From IMG/VR virus record IMGVR_UViG_3300020447_000001, positions 1 to 64,000 of that record: a stretch of DNA of 64,000 nucleotides; one strand, given 5' to 3'. Each line of letters starts with the position of its first letter. Position 1 is the first letter of the stretch. This stretch comes from a virus. Below, piece by piece: positions 52,592 through 61,284 of this stretch. Made by a program: the position numbers and the translations under genes. The notes beneath the pieces are model-generated. The model did no database searches. It saw only the letters and a program-made list of their open reading frames with translations, and had not been told where the DNA came from.

Positions 52592-54486
52592 GTAAACTAA
52601 CTACTGAGCTAAACGAAGCGCAGGCGTGCCACGAAAGCGCAATTGTTATTGAAACAACTGAGCCAAGAGAAGTGGAGAATGAGATTCGGGAATTGGTGTA
52701 TAGTCAAAACAAATCGGTAGACGATGCCGACAAATCAGTTTTATTGGCTATTCATGATCCGGTTAAAGGGCTTTGCGATTCTGAGGGAATGCCGTTCAAT
52801 GGCGGTGCAGGAGCACAAGACCCTGAGTTAGCAAAGCTAGGTATTGTGCCACAAGCACAGGGCGCTGAAGATGCCCTAACCGCAGTCCAGTTCTTTATGG
52901 ATATAGCACAGGAGCGACTTACCCGGCTAGAGAATGACGAAGCTCAACCTGGGGATAGTTCGCTTCAGATTCTGATGCTGAAGTACTTCGATCGTCAACT
53001 AATGCCTAACGGGTCAGACTCAAACGCTGATCCAATATTATTGACGGCAATTGACCATCTATGTCGCATAGGTGCTCAAGTCAACGTATGCGCAATTTTG
53101 TTAACTCAACCCGGAGCAAAGCTTCCAGCTGAGTTCATTGAGTACTGTGCAGTTATTGATCACGAGCTTCCTCCGAATGATGTGAGAGAACTCATCATTG
53201 AGGATCTTGTTGAGACGTGTTCGTTTGCTTCGGACATATCTAAAGAAGAGATAACTGCAACTATAAAAGTCACGAGCGGCTTGAGTTACTCAGGTACCGA
53301 ACGAATTGTAGCGAGAAGTCTTACTAAGCATAAGGGTTTGAACCCATCCGCTATGTTGCGGGAGAAAGGAAAACAGTTAGCAAAGCGAGACCTGGGGTTC
53401 TGGTGTGCTGACATGGACCCCTTTGTATTGTGGCCCGTTCCGGATAATGAGTTTAACCAATACCGCGAGGTTATTTGTCTGGCGGAGGAAACTCATCAGA
53501 TGAATTCTCAAGTTCCAGACGGTCATGTTAGAGCCCGTGTTCGATATTTAGATGAGGAGATTAAAAAGGAACACTGGCTTGATCCAATGCCTCTCGTAGA
53601 CTTCGAATCGCAATTTCGCCCTGAGCGAGATTATTTCAGTTACAAAAACTGGATTGGGTTTGAAGGCGTTAAAGATTATATGCGTAGGGGCGCAGGTACG
53701 GTGCAGCCAGATCGTTGCCATATGAAGGGCATCTTGTTTGTTGGCGTTCCTGGGGCTGGTAAATCCTTCGGTATTAAGTGTACCGCAGGAGAACTAAAAA
53801 TGCCCGTTACCTCAATTGAATCGGGTAAGTTGTTTAGCATGTGGCAAGGTGAGACTGACAAGAACTTGTCTCGTATGCTGAAAACTATCGAAGCGATTGG
53901 GGGAATGCTCGCTATTGACGAATACCAACGATTCATCAGCGAAAAGAAAGATAGTTCTGGTAAGTCATCTGGTGACGGAGGCACCGGCGAGCGAGTATCT
54001 GGAGGTATTCTAACTTGGCAGCAAAACCAGAACGGCGTGTTCATTTTTGGATGTGCTAACGATATCAGTTCTATCCCGTCTGCGTTTACAAGGTCCGGGC
54101 GTTTTCAAAGCACCTTTGTTGTCGGTTTTCCTGGTCGTAAGGCTAAGGATAAAGGCTGGGAAGGGTATAGAAAACGTCATTGTCTTGAGCAACAGGAGCC
54201 GCCAAACGACGAAAACTGGACCGTCGGTGAGATTGCAGAATGCTGCAAGATTGCCGAGCAACAGCGCCTTTCCCTTAAAGACGCAGAAAAGTACGTCAAA
54301 CGCGTCTATAAGGGAGATGGTAAAAAGGAGCAAGACGCTTTATTTGAATGGGCAGAAGACGCTGATTGCATGTGCGTAGAAACTGGCGAGAAGTTTGTGC
54401 ATCCGCGCAAGCAGAAAAGAACTAAGTCAGCTAGTTCTAAGCCCACTACTCGTGCACCTCGTCGAGGTGTCAGAAAGGTTGATTAA
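52588..54486 (+). CDS. AAA ATPase, Ycf46-like
   Basis: A 632-residue ATPase. Residues 1-250 match the N-terminal part of Ycf46 proteins: a loss-of-order start, then 'VCAILLTQPGAKLPAEFIEYCAVIDHELP', where Ycf46 has 'LPxELxxxxxxxxxxLP'. The AAA core has Walker A GVPGAGKS (386-393), sensor-proximal TDKNLSR, and Walker B MLAIDEYQRF with Asp 444 and Glu 445, then a GERVSGGILTWQQNQNGVFIFGCANDISSIPSAFTRSGRF stretch with the arginine finger and sensor residues. The tail is basic. The ring probably remodels proteins; partners are likely the DUF1257- and DUF2997-like proteins. A truncated copy lies at 46654. Confidence 0.75.
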   Translation: MSKLTTELNEAQACHESAIVIETTEPREVENEIRELVYSQNKSVDDADKSVLLAIHDPVKGLCDSEGMPFNGGAGAQDPELAKLGIVPQAQGAEDALTAVQFFMDIAQERLTRLENDEAQPGDSSLQILMLKYFDRQLMPNGSDSNADPILLTAIDHLCRIGAQVNVCAILLTQPGAKLPAEFIEYCAVIDHELPPNDVRELIIEDLVETCSFASDISKEEITATIKVTSGLSYSGTERIVARSLTKHKGLNPSAMLREKGKQLAKRDLGFWCADMDPFVLWPVPDNEFNQYREVICLAEETHQMNSQVPDGHVRARVRYLDEEIKKEHWLDPMPLVDFESQFRPERDYFSYKNWIGFEGVKDYMRRGAGTVQPDRCHMKGILFVGVPGAGKSFGIKCTAGELKMPVTSIESGKLFSMWQGETDKNLSRMLKTIEAIGGMLAIDEYQRFISEKKDSSGKSSGDGGTGERVSGGILTWQQNQNGVFIFGCANDISSIPSAFTRSGRFQSTFVVGFPGRKAKDKGWEGYRKRHCLEQQEPPNDENWTVGEIAECCKIAEQQRLSLKDAEKYVKRVYKGDGKKEQDALFEWAEDADCMCVETGEKFVHPRKQKRTKSASSKPTTRAPRRGVRKVD

Positions 54487-54488
54487 GT

Positions 54489-54725
54489 ATGATTTCTAGC
54501 GATCCTTTAGTGGGAACGTTGGAAGAGAAAGCAATCGAAAATCCCCACGAGTCGCAAGATGAGTGGGGATTTTTGCATTCTCCTCCGAAGTCAGTGAAGA
54601 TTATTTATAAGACCACGGCATACGCAGGAATGATAGTGGGAATTGCTTTAGCGTTTCCGCTCATCGCTGTATCTAGCGCTAAGAAGTGGTACGACAAAAG
54701 TAGAAAGGACAAATACGGTGAGTAG
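54489..54725 (+). CDS. Single-span membrane protein
   Basis: A 78-residue protein following the ATPase by two bases. An acidic N-terminal part is followed by a membrane span at about residues 42-63 (TTAYAGMIVGIALAFPLIAV) and a basic tail (KKWYDKSRKDKYGE). It may anchor the ATPase partners at the membrane. Overlaps the next gene (GTGAGTAG). Confidence 0.5.
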   Translation: MISSDPLVGTLEEKAIENPHESQDEWGFLHSPPKSVKIIYKTTAYAGMIVGIALAFPLIAVSSAKKWYDKSRKDKYGE

Positions 54726-56163
54726 TAATGAACAATGGGAGCCGTTTTTCAACGCGTATCCCGAGCAAAGTGACGATCTACTCTTACAAACGATGGAGGA
54801 AGAAATGGCAGAAAATGCACAGGAACCTACCCCACAAACACCGCAGGATGCAGTAGATAATTTGGGTGAAATTGACGTGGATCAAGCAGCGAATTGGGTG
54901 GGCAGTAATTGTTCATTCTTTTGTTATAGCATTAGCAGCCCGCCCAAAAGTCGGACGATTCCTAGGAATGAGATGGAAGTTATTGCGTCTGCTGCTCATG
55001 CAGATCCGGATGCAGTTCAAACTTCTTTGAAGATCTTTGATCCGAAGGAATTTCCTATTATCAAGGAGGGAGCGGCAGTACAAAAGCGCTTTGACGCGCT
55101 CATTAACAAATACGCAGTTCCGAAGCAAACACTTGTGCGGGGGTTAGCTGCAAAGACCGCAGAGGAAAATGGTGGTCTTAAACAAGTTGTAGACAACGAG
55201 CGCGATAAAGGACGTTATATGATTCTCAACGAGAACATTGAAACGTTCGTGACGCAGTTCGATGTGATTATGGCTTCTTACATGGATTGGGGGCAACGAT
55301 TGTTGCAACGATATGAAACCATTAAAGAACGCGATAAGACGCGATTAGCTGATTTCTGGTCGTTGATTCGCCATAAGTATCCGAGTCAAGCTTATGTGGA
55401 GTCAAAGATTCGTGTTCGCTCGCCCTCGTTTGAAGCAGCTAATCACATGCTGAGTACGACTCATTTGCCGCAAAGGATGCGAGAAGCATTAACTGAGCAA
55501 TATAAGTCCGAAGCTGCTTCGCAGGTTCAGGCTTGTTGTGAGGCTATGATGCAAGCGCTTCTGGATGCGGTGACGCTCGCCACTAAGCAGTTGGGACGAA
55601 GGACTCGAGTTAATCCTGCAATTGAGGATCCGGATTACGCCCATCTTCGAGATGGAGAAGTAGCTTTCTTTGAGAGTCACGAAGACGCCAAGGAAGATAT
55701 TCCGGAGGATTTTGTTCGTGTGAAAATCCAACTCGTTAAGACAGACGAGAACGGAAAGCGAACGAATAAGCGTGATCAGCAGGGTAATCCAGCGACGGAA
55801 GTGTTATTAATTCCCGAGGAAGAGTTTACTTCGCGTTTAAAGCCTCGCCAAACGAATGACGAGTATTGTCGCTTGTTCGACGGACAAATACAGGCTTTGA
55901 TTGATATGGGCGAGAAGCTGCATAAGTTCGAGGGATTGTTGGACGTAGGGAATAGCCCGTTGAAATCGTTTTCAGACCAAGTGCAAACTATCTTGACTGC
56001 ACATGGTGAATCTAGTTCGTCTATCACTAACAGCCTCAAAAATAGTGGATTACGACGAGATACTGTGCATGGTCAATTGTCTGATTTAAAAGGAAAATTG
56101 GCGGAGCAACTTACTATTCAAAGTAAGAAGAAAAAGGTAAGTCGACGTAACTTAGGCGTTTAG
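54718..56163 (+). CDS. Coiled-coil protein with RRNLGV tail
   Basis: A 481-residue protein starting at GTG 54718 within the end of the previous gene. After an acidic start and one Cys-rich patch (GSNCSFFCYSISSPP) it is mainly helical: residues about 140-300 and 380-460 look like long coiled coils. The end reads KKKKVSRRNLGV, matching the KKKIARRNLGV end of the next protein. Its position next to an AAA ATPase and its helical layout recall DUF3150-type partners of such ATPases, but I could not confirm it. Confidence 0.5.
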   Translation: MSSNEQWEPFFNAYPEQSDDLLLQTMEEEMAENAQEPTPQTPQDAVDNLGEIDVDQAANWVGSNCSFFCYSISSPPKSRTIPRNEMEVIASAAHADPDAVQTSLKIFDPKEFPIIKEGAAVQKRFDALINKYAVPKQTLVRGLAAKTAEENGGLKQVVDNERDKGRYMILNENIETFVTQFDVIMASYMDWGQRLLQRYETIKERDKTRLADFWSLIRHKYPSQAYVESKIRVRSPSFEAANHMLSTTHLPQRMREALTEQYKSEAASQVQACCEAMMQALLDAVTLATKQLGRRTRVNPAIEDPDYAHLRDGEVAFFESHEDAKEDIPEDFVRVKIQLVKTDENGKRTNKRDQQGNPATEVLLIPEEEFTSRLKPRQTNDEYCRLFDGQIQALIDMGEKLHKFEGLLDVGNSPLKSFSDQVQTILTAHGESSSSITNSLKNSGLRRDTVHGQLSDLKGKLAEQLTIQSKKKKVSRRNLGV

Positions 56164-56175
56164 TAGGAGTTTAGT

Positions 56176-56541
56176 ATGTCTCTAACTACTCGTGACATGG
56201 AGCATGCACGACAACGGGTAGCTGGTATGACTCCGCCTCAATTACTGACTAGACTAAATCGTATAACGAAGCCGGAAAAGTTGCATGCTTTTTCTGCCGC
56301 AGTTGCAGAGCATCTTGAGGCGTGTAACTCAGAGCGTGAGGTTAAAAGATACCATCGTGTACTTGTACGCATTGATGAACGTCGAGATAGCAATACGCTA
56401 GATTTAGAGTATTACCTAGGTAGATTTCAGGCAACAAAAATGCCCGAGAAACCTAAGGTTAAGGAAGTAATTGTTAAGCAACCAGTTATTCAACTACCTA
56501 AACCTAAGAAGAAGATAGCGAGGAGAAACTTAGGCGTATGA
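56176..56541 (+). CDS. Basic helical protein with RRNLGV tail
   Basis: A 121-residue protein with an AGGAG site. Two helices (MTPPQLLTRLNRITKPEKL, AVAEHLEACNSEREVKRYHRVLVRIDERRD), then a Pro/Lys-rich stretch (KPKVKEVIVKQPVIQLPKPKKK) and the tail ARRNLGV. The same tail in the upstream protein uses other Arg codons, so it looks maintained by selection. No family recognised. Confidence 0.5.
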   Translation: MSLTTRDMEHARQRVAGMTPPQLLTRLNRITKPEKLHAFSAAVAEHLEACNSEREVKRYHRVLVRIDERRDSNTLDLEYYLGRFQATKMPEKPKVKEVIVKQPVIQLPKPKKKIARRNLGV

Positions 56542-56846
56542 AGATCGTGATCGATAAGGACGCTACTGTCCATAAGATCTACGAAAAAGAATTTGATGAT
56601 GAGCTTGGTCTCACGCATCAACGGGCATCGCACGTTGAGCCGGTTAATCCGGTTCTTCGTGCGTTGTTCCATCTTATTCGTAGGTGGGTGCACGACACCA
56701 GCATCCTGGCAGACTTTACACGGCTATGGCCCTGTAAGTGGAGAGCCAGGATATTTGACGGCCCTACGTTGGGTCCGTTTAGCCGCAGGAGCGACGCCAT
56801 CGGGGCAGAAATTAAACACATTGAAAGACAGTTTTTGAAAGGGTAA
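56538..56846 (+). CDS. Small hypothetical protein
   Basis: A 102-residue protein coupled by ATGA to the previous gene. Arg/His/Trp-rich second half (HLIRRWVHDTSILADFTRLWPCKWRARIFDG). It could contact nucleic acid. No family recognised. Confidence 0.45.
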   Translation: MKIVIDKDATVHKIYEKEFDDELGLTHQRASHVEPVNPVLRALFHLIRRWVHDTSILADFTRLWPCKWRARIFDGPTLGPFSRRSDAIGAEIKHIERQFLKG

Positions 56847-56850
56847 CAAA

Positions 56851-57291
56851 ATGACAGTAACACTAGATGACGTAACAACAGCAGCACTAGCAAAGTATTA
56901 CACCAAGGAAAGCAAAAACATCGATGTTGCGCCTGGCGCACATACGATTGACGAAGAATTCTCCGTTCGTGTCGTTGGAACGATTGAGCGAAAGCCTGAC
57001 ACAGAAGCAAAGCCGCCTATGCGGATTCCAATCGCACATGTGTTAGCTGTGTTCATTGGAAACATCGATACCTACCATCCGGAAATTGCAGATGACGTAC
57101 GGGAGGATCTGCAAAAAACGTTGAAAGAATGCGCCACAAAACCAGAGCGTATAGAGAGAAACTATCCGGCTGAGCTAGCGATCACCAAAGACATGGTGGA
57201 CGATGCAGAAGCTTATTACAAGAAGCGTGTTGACGCTAAGCCCCGAAAAGGTGCGACGTCTTTCCACGGCAAAGTAACGGTTATCAGCTAA
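56851..57291 (+). CDS. Hypothetical protein
   Basis: A 146-residue protein, first part strand-rich (HTIDEEFSVRVVGTIERKPDTE), second part helical and acidic/basic mixed (ADDVREDLQKTLKECATKPERIERNYPAELAITKDMVDDAEAYYKKR). A basic patch follows and it ends FHGKVTVIS. A terminator lies 16 bases beyond. No family recognised. Confidence 0.5.
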   Translation: MTVTLDDVTTAALAKYYTKESKNIDVAPGAHTIDEEFSVRVVGTIERKPDTEAKPPMRIPIAHVLAVFIGNIDTYHPEIADDVREDLQKTLKECATKPERIERNYPAELAITKDMVDDAEAYYKKRVDAKPRKGATSFHGKVTVIS

Positions 57292-57306
57292 TAACTAAAC
57301 TAGCTT

Positions 57307-57340
57307 ACGGGGGCGGCATATTAGTGTCGCCCCCGTTTTT
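57307..57340 (+). terminator. Rho-independent terminator
   Basis: ACGGGGGCG (57307-57315) pairs perfectly with CGCCCCCGT (57328-57336), followed by TTTT. It separates the ATPase operon from the GHKL-peptidase gene. Confidence 0.9.
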
Positions 57341-57350
57341 GGAGGTACAC

Positions 57351-58868
57351 ATGAGTTGGTTTGAAGTAGATCGAAAAGGGATGAGGCAGGTTAATCAGAG
57401 GATTGTTGATCGCCGTGGATTCGGCATCATGATGGGAGAGTTGTATCAGAATGTAATGGATACAGATGCGACGGAGTGTTTCATCACTACGACAAATCTA
57501 GAAGGACGTTCTCGAGTTGAGGTAGTTATAACAGACAATGGTCCTGGTTTTGCTCGTCTTTCGGACGCCTGGACAATGTTTGCACCGTCCATGAAGAAAG
57601 ACGATCCTACAAAAGCCGGTCGTTTCAACCTGGGCGAGAAGATGGTGCTATCGTTCTGCCACAGTGCGCAGATCGAGACGACGAGCGGTACTGTTGAGTT
57701 TAATGAGGATGATGACGATCGAAAACTGGATGTGCGACGAAAATACGCGGACGGTACTCGAGTTACGTTGGAGTTGATGTGTAATCAAAAACAGTTCGAT
57801 GAAATGCTGGATTACATACCTACACTTATTGTGCGTGAAGGATTACGTCTTTGCGTAAACGGCGCGGAGATACATCATCGCGAACCTATCGCAACGTGGG
57901 AAGAAACTATCCCTACCGAGATCGGAGAAGATTTACGGAAGAGCCGCCGTAAAACAGAAGTTCGTATCTATGAGCCTGAAATAGGCGAAGTACCTATGCT
58001 TTACGAAATGGGTATCCCCGTCGTTGAGACAGGAGATAAGTGGCATGTTTCTGTTGAGCAGAAGGTTCCTCTCAATACAGAGCGGGACAACGTAACGCCT
58101 TCGTTCCTGAAGGAAGTCCGCGTGTCTGTTGTTAACAACATGCACGAGCAGTTGGACGAGGAAGATACTCAAGCGGCGTGGGTCAATGAGGCTACGTCCG
58201 ATAAGCGTTGTAATGACGATGCATCTGAGACTTTTCGCATTAAGAAGTATGGCGAGAAAAGTGTGGCGTTTGATCCCTCCAACCCCGAGGCAAACGCTGT
58301 AGCCATGAGTGAGGGATACACGATTATCCCTTCGCGTGGTCTTACGTCTGGGCAGCGAGATAATCTGAAAGGCGCTGGAACATTAAGTTCGTCATCTCAA
58401 GAGTTTCCTACCGCAGGTGTAGGAGCGTACAGCGACGATCCTACATCTCCACCAGTGGAAGTACTTGCAGAGGATGACTTAACCGAAGCTATGGTGGAGG
58501 TTCGTCAGTACTCCAAGGTGCTTGGTATGGAGCTTTTGGGTGTGGCAATCAGCGTTAGGTTTGTCCGCATGAAGAGGTTCCCAGGAAAACCCTGGATTGC
58601 GGCTTTTGGGGCCAAACAATTGGACTTTAATGTCCATAAGATTGGTAAGAAAGCATTTGCCACAAAGTACGCAGTTGGAACCGAAAATCTAGACTCGCTA
58701 TTGATTCACGAGTTTGGTCATCATTTCGAGTCTGATCATCTTAGCTCTAAGTACCACGAAGCTTTGTGTAACTTAGGTGCGAAACTAAAGGCTGTGACTT
58801 TAAACCAATTGCAGGCCGCTCAAAAGGCTAATGACGACGGAGTCTCTTATGAGAAGGTACAGAAATGA
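57351..58868 (+). CDS. GHKL ATPase fused to HExxH metallopeptidase
   Basis: A 505-residue protein from ATG 57351 behind GGAGG. The N-terminal 190 residues carry the ATP-binding signs of the GHKL superfamily (Hsp90, MutL, histidine kinases, T4 rIIA): MGELYQNVMDTDATE (N-box with Glu, Asn, Asp), ITDNGPGF (G1) and GRFNLGEKM (G2, lid). A middle domain holds strands like a transducer. Near the C-terminus LLIHEFGHHFESDH gives a zinc peptidase motif, H453-E454-x-x-H457 and a possible third ligand H463 at the metzincin spacing, though Glu replaces the usual Gly. ATP-driven shape change might control peptidase activity. I know of no named protein with this arrangement. Confidence 0.8.
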   Translation: MSWFEVDRKGMRQVNQRIVDRRGFGIMMGELYQNVMDTDATECFITTTNLEGRSRVEVVITDNGPGFARLSDAWTMFAPSMKKDDPTKAGRFNLGEKMVLSFCHSAQIETTSGTVEFNEDDDDRKLDVRRKYADGTRVTLELMCNQKQFDEMLDYIPTLIVREGLRLCVNGAEIHHREPIATWEETIPTEIGEDLRKSRRKTEVRIYEPEIGEVPMLYEMGIPVVETGDKWHVSVEQKVPLNTERDNVTPSFLKEVRVSVVNNMHEQLDEEDTQAAWVNEATSDKRCNDDASETFRIKKYGEKSVAFDPSNPEANAVAMSEGYTIIPSRGLTSGQRDNLKGAGTLSSSSQEFPTAGVGAYSDDPTSPPVEVLAEDDLTEAMVEVRQYSKVLGMELLGVAISVRFVRMKRFPGKPWIAAFGAKQLDFNVHKIGKKAFATKYAVGTENLDSLLIHEFGHHFESDHLSSKYHEALCNLGAKLKAVTLNQLQAAQKANDDGVSYEKVQK

Positions 58869-59005
58869 CATTTTTTGTGTACGCAGAAACAATGATTGCT
58901 TCGGATGCGGAATCGGAAGAAGACGCTAAGGAGGAGGCTCGACAAACGTTGATTGAGCGCCTGCTGAAAAACGAAGTTGAATGGCTAGTAGAGGAGGAAG
59001 AATAA
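58865..59005 (+). CDS. Small acidic protein
   Basis: A 46-residue protein overlapping the GHKL-peptidase stop (ATGA) and the next start. One strand (TFFVYAETMIAS) and a charged helix (ESEEDAKEEARQTLIERLLKNEVEWLVEEEE). Coupled translation suggests a partner of the fusion protein. Not in most gene size limits, but its signals are good. Confidence 0.55.
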   Translation: MTFFVYAETMIASDAESEEDAKEEARQTLIERLLKNEVEWLVEEEE

Positions 59006-59442
59006 TGGGAGCTGATCTTATTTTAACTTCACTTCCTCGTTGTCAACTTACTGACGAGAGGAAAGTAAAGATTAGAGAAGCAGTAGAAGGAGTACCCGAT
59101 AAGGAGGTCCTTGCATTTAATAGCGATTTTCGCTGCATGGAGTTATCGGACGAGAAAGATCCTTCTAGTTTAAGCGAGGAGGAACACGATAAGGAACTTG
59201 CCAAGGAAGTGCGAGAAGATATTCTTGAAGCCTGCCTTGAGATTTTGCGCGATGCTGACGAACCTCGAGATATGAGTACTATACGTTTTCCAGGAATGAA
59301 ATATGACGTCCTGATAAGCGGAGGTATGTCTTGGGGGGATATGCCTACAGACAGCTGCGACTTGTTTGACCGGTGTCAAAACTTTGAGCCTATTTGGGAT
59401 CTTCTTCAAGCATTTGCGGAGGAGGATTTTAAATGTCAGTAA
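59005..59442 (+). CDS. Hypothetical protein
   Basis: A 145-residue acidic protein from ATG 59005, behind GAGGAGGAAG. Opening MGADLILTSLPRCQLTDERK; later the strand and loop YDVLISGGMSWGDMPTDSCDLFDRC. The pattern 'GxSWGDxPT' occurs in small phage proteins of unknown role. Overlaps the next gene by ten bases. Confidence 0.5.
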   Translation: MGADLILTSLPRCQLTDERKVKIREAVEGVPDKEVLAFNSDFRCMELSDEKDPSSLSEEEHDKELAKEVREDILEACLEILRDADEPRDMSTIRFPGMKYDVLISGGMSWGDMPTDSCDLFDRCQNFEPIWDLLQAFAEEDFKCQ

Positions 59443-60122
59443 CAGCGGGTAATACCAAGCTGGGGAAACTCATTTGGTGTTGGTCGTTGCCTACGTTAGC
59501 GGCTATCTGTGTTGGATCCACAGAGGTCTGTAGAAAATTATGCTATGCAATGAAGGGCTTCTTTCGAATGCCCAGTGTGAAGGATGCACATTACAAAAAC
59601 TACCAAATGTCCCAAGAGAAGGACTTCTCGCAGTATATGAGTATGGCCCTGAGCAATATCTTTGCCAGGGTCGTACGCGTCCATGTAAGCGGGGACTTCT
59701 ATAATGAGGCCTACGTACGGAAATGGCTCAAGATCGTCCGTAGGAGGCCATATATTGCGTTCTATGCCTATACACGGAGCTGGCGTAGCGACGAGATACT
59801 TCCAGCGCTGAAAGAGCTGGCAAAAGAGCCTAATTTCTTCATGTGGTGGTCCTGTGACAAAGACACAGGGGCTCCGCCGCGTAGTAGATATGTTAGGCGA
59901 GCTTACTTAATGGAGAACGACGATGACATCGCTTCTTACAAGGTTGATCTCGTATTTCGAGACAAATGCAAGACAGTGATGAAATATGACCCGAAGGGCA
60001 ATCAAGTGTGCCCGTACGATAACGGGGTAACACTTACAACTTGCTCTAAGTGCAAGCTGTGCTTTACAGACGAGGTAATAGCTAAGAAAAAGCTCGTCGA
60101 GCTTAGCCCATCAGTCGTATAG
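59433..60122 (+). CDS. Gp88-like phage protein
   Basis: A 229-residue protein. It resembles the phage 'gene product 88' family: an opening GNTKLGKLIWCWSLPTLAAICVGSTEVC, the core RVHVSGDFYNEAYVRKWLKIVRRRPYIAFYAYTRSW, and late Cys pairs (CPYDN, CSKCKLC). Such proteins may bind metal and are of unknown function. The 'H-x-S-G-D-F' segment and Cys spacing are the strongest signs. It ends in convergent orientation with the next gene, overlapping by 12 bases. Confidence 0.55.
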   Translation: MSVTAGNTKLGKLIWCWSLPTLAAICVGSTEVCRKLCYAMKGFFRMPSVKDAHYKNYQMSQEKDFSQYMSMALSNIFARVVRVHVSGDFYNEAYVRKWLKIVRRRPYIAFYAYTRSWRSDEILPALKELAKEPNFFMWWSCDKDTGAPPRSRYVRRAYLMENDDDIASYKVDLVFRDKCKTVMKYDPKGNQVCPYDNGVTLTTCSKCKLCFTDEVIAKKKLVELSPSVV

Positions 60123-61283
60123 TTTAGCTAGAGCTTCTAGAACCTCTTGAGGAGGTCCTTCATGCGAAGCTGTTTTCCCGAAAGCCGGGTCTTGTCCAGA
60201 TTCTGCCAGTAAATGCTCTAGTAGTTCTGCGTCAGGGGTGGGCAGTGTATGTGCAATTTCAGCCATTTTTTCTGAATCAATCTCTAATCCGGTACAAACT
60301 TCATTAGCAAAATCAGAGCCAAACAAAGACTCTACATCGTCTTTAGCTAACTTGGCTAGTTGATTTTTATTATAGACACTACCGGTTTGAAGAGTGCACA
60401 ACTCTGCCTGCTCTGATGCAGCTTTAGTAAAAGTAACTTTGAAGATAACGTCTTCAGGGCGTTGGATATTATCTGTGTACTTGCCTTTGATATGCAACGC
60501 ACTATCGATAATATCGATTGTCTCCGCTAGCTTAACGAGCTCTGTTGGTTGTAAAGCAATACGTGCGTGATTTTTTACTGCTGAAGCTAGCTTAAGAATT
60601 TCTTCTTTATACGTAGCTTTTGTAGCTAAATTAGCACGTTGTTTAATCATAGAAATAACTTCGTCAGGATCGGGAATACCGTGTCCTGCTTGTTTTTCTG
60701 TATGCTCGCCCAATTGCTCCCCTAAGTTAGTACCAGTATTACCGGCCTTTTCCAGGATCTTTTTGGCAATAACATTCCGGTCTGAAAACGGTAACCGGTC
60801 TTGGTACTTATGCAGCCACTCAGCGGCTGCCTTAATGTTCATAGAGGAATTAAGCGGAAGATATCTTTCTTTACCTCCCCGATCGTCTACCCACACGTAA
60901 GCGTAGGAAGAATCGGGAAGTTCTTGTGAAATCAGGTCGTTTGCTTGTTTAACTAAAGCGTCGTAAGCGGGACGAATTCGCCAGTAATTAACGTAATTTT
61001 CTAGCCTAGATTCAATACGTTGCCGGTCTTTGGGGTGATATTCGGCCTTCTTTTCGTGGAAATACATTCCTGAAACCCATGTAGCAGCAGCGGTATGGCA
61101 CGCAAACTTTTGACGTACAGGATCTGCGTACGAATTAATAGCAATACCATCAGGATTCATAGTAAAATCTAAGTTGGCCTGCTTTACGAAGGCAGGAATC
61201 TCGTACAATTTAACCATACGAGCCAGTTCTTCGCGATTTGTATCGCTAGCTGCATCAATAATTAAAGCATTTGCTGAAGGCAT
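60111..61283 (-). CDS. Hypothetical protein, minus strand
   Basis: A 390-residue protein. I choose the second of two adjacent ATGs (61283) because GGAGA lies six bases upstream; 61286 is also possible. It is helical and Lys/Ala-rich, with repeated KQA/LAxxA phrases, such as VKQANDLISQELPDSSYAYVWVDD. The segment CHTAAATWVSGMYFHEKKAEYHPKDRQRIESRL is the most distinctive. It may be a virion-inside or replication-associated protein. No family recognised. The start overlaps that of the divergent gene. Confidence 0.5.
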   Translation of the reverse strand: MPSANALIIDAASDTNREELARMVKLYEIPAFVKQANLDFTMNPDGIAINSYADPVRQKFACHTAAATWVSGMYFHEKKAEYHPKDRQRIESRLENYVNYWRIRPAYDALVKQANDLISQELPDSSYAYVWVDDRGGKERYLPLNSSMNIKAAAEWLHKYQDRLPFSDRNVIAKKILEKAGNTGTNLGEQLGEHTEKQAGHGIPDPDEVISMIKQRANLATKATYKEEILKLASAVKNHARIALQPTELVKLAETIDIIDSALHIKGKYTDNIQRPEDVIFKVTFTKAASEQAELCTLQTGSVYNKNQLAKLAKDDVESLFGSDFANEVCTGLEIDSEKMAEIAHTLPTPDAELLEHLLAESGQDPAFGKTASHEGPPQEVLEALAKLYD

Positions 61284-61284
61284 C

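Noticed and set aside
61174-61284. Longer N-terminus for the zinc-finger replication protein
   Set aside because: It lies antisense to the start of the minus-strand gene and has no start signal; ATG 61285 has GAAGG upstream.
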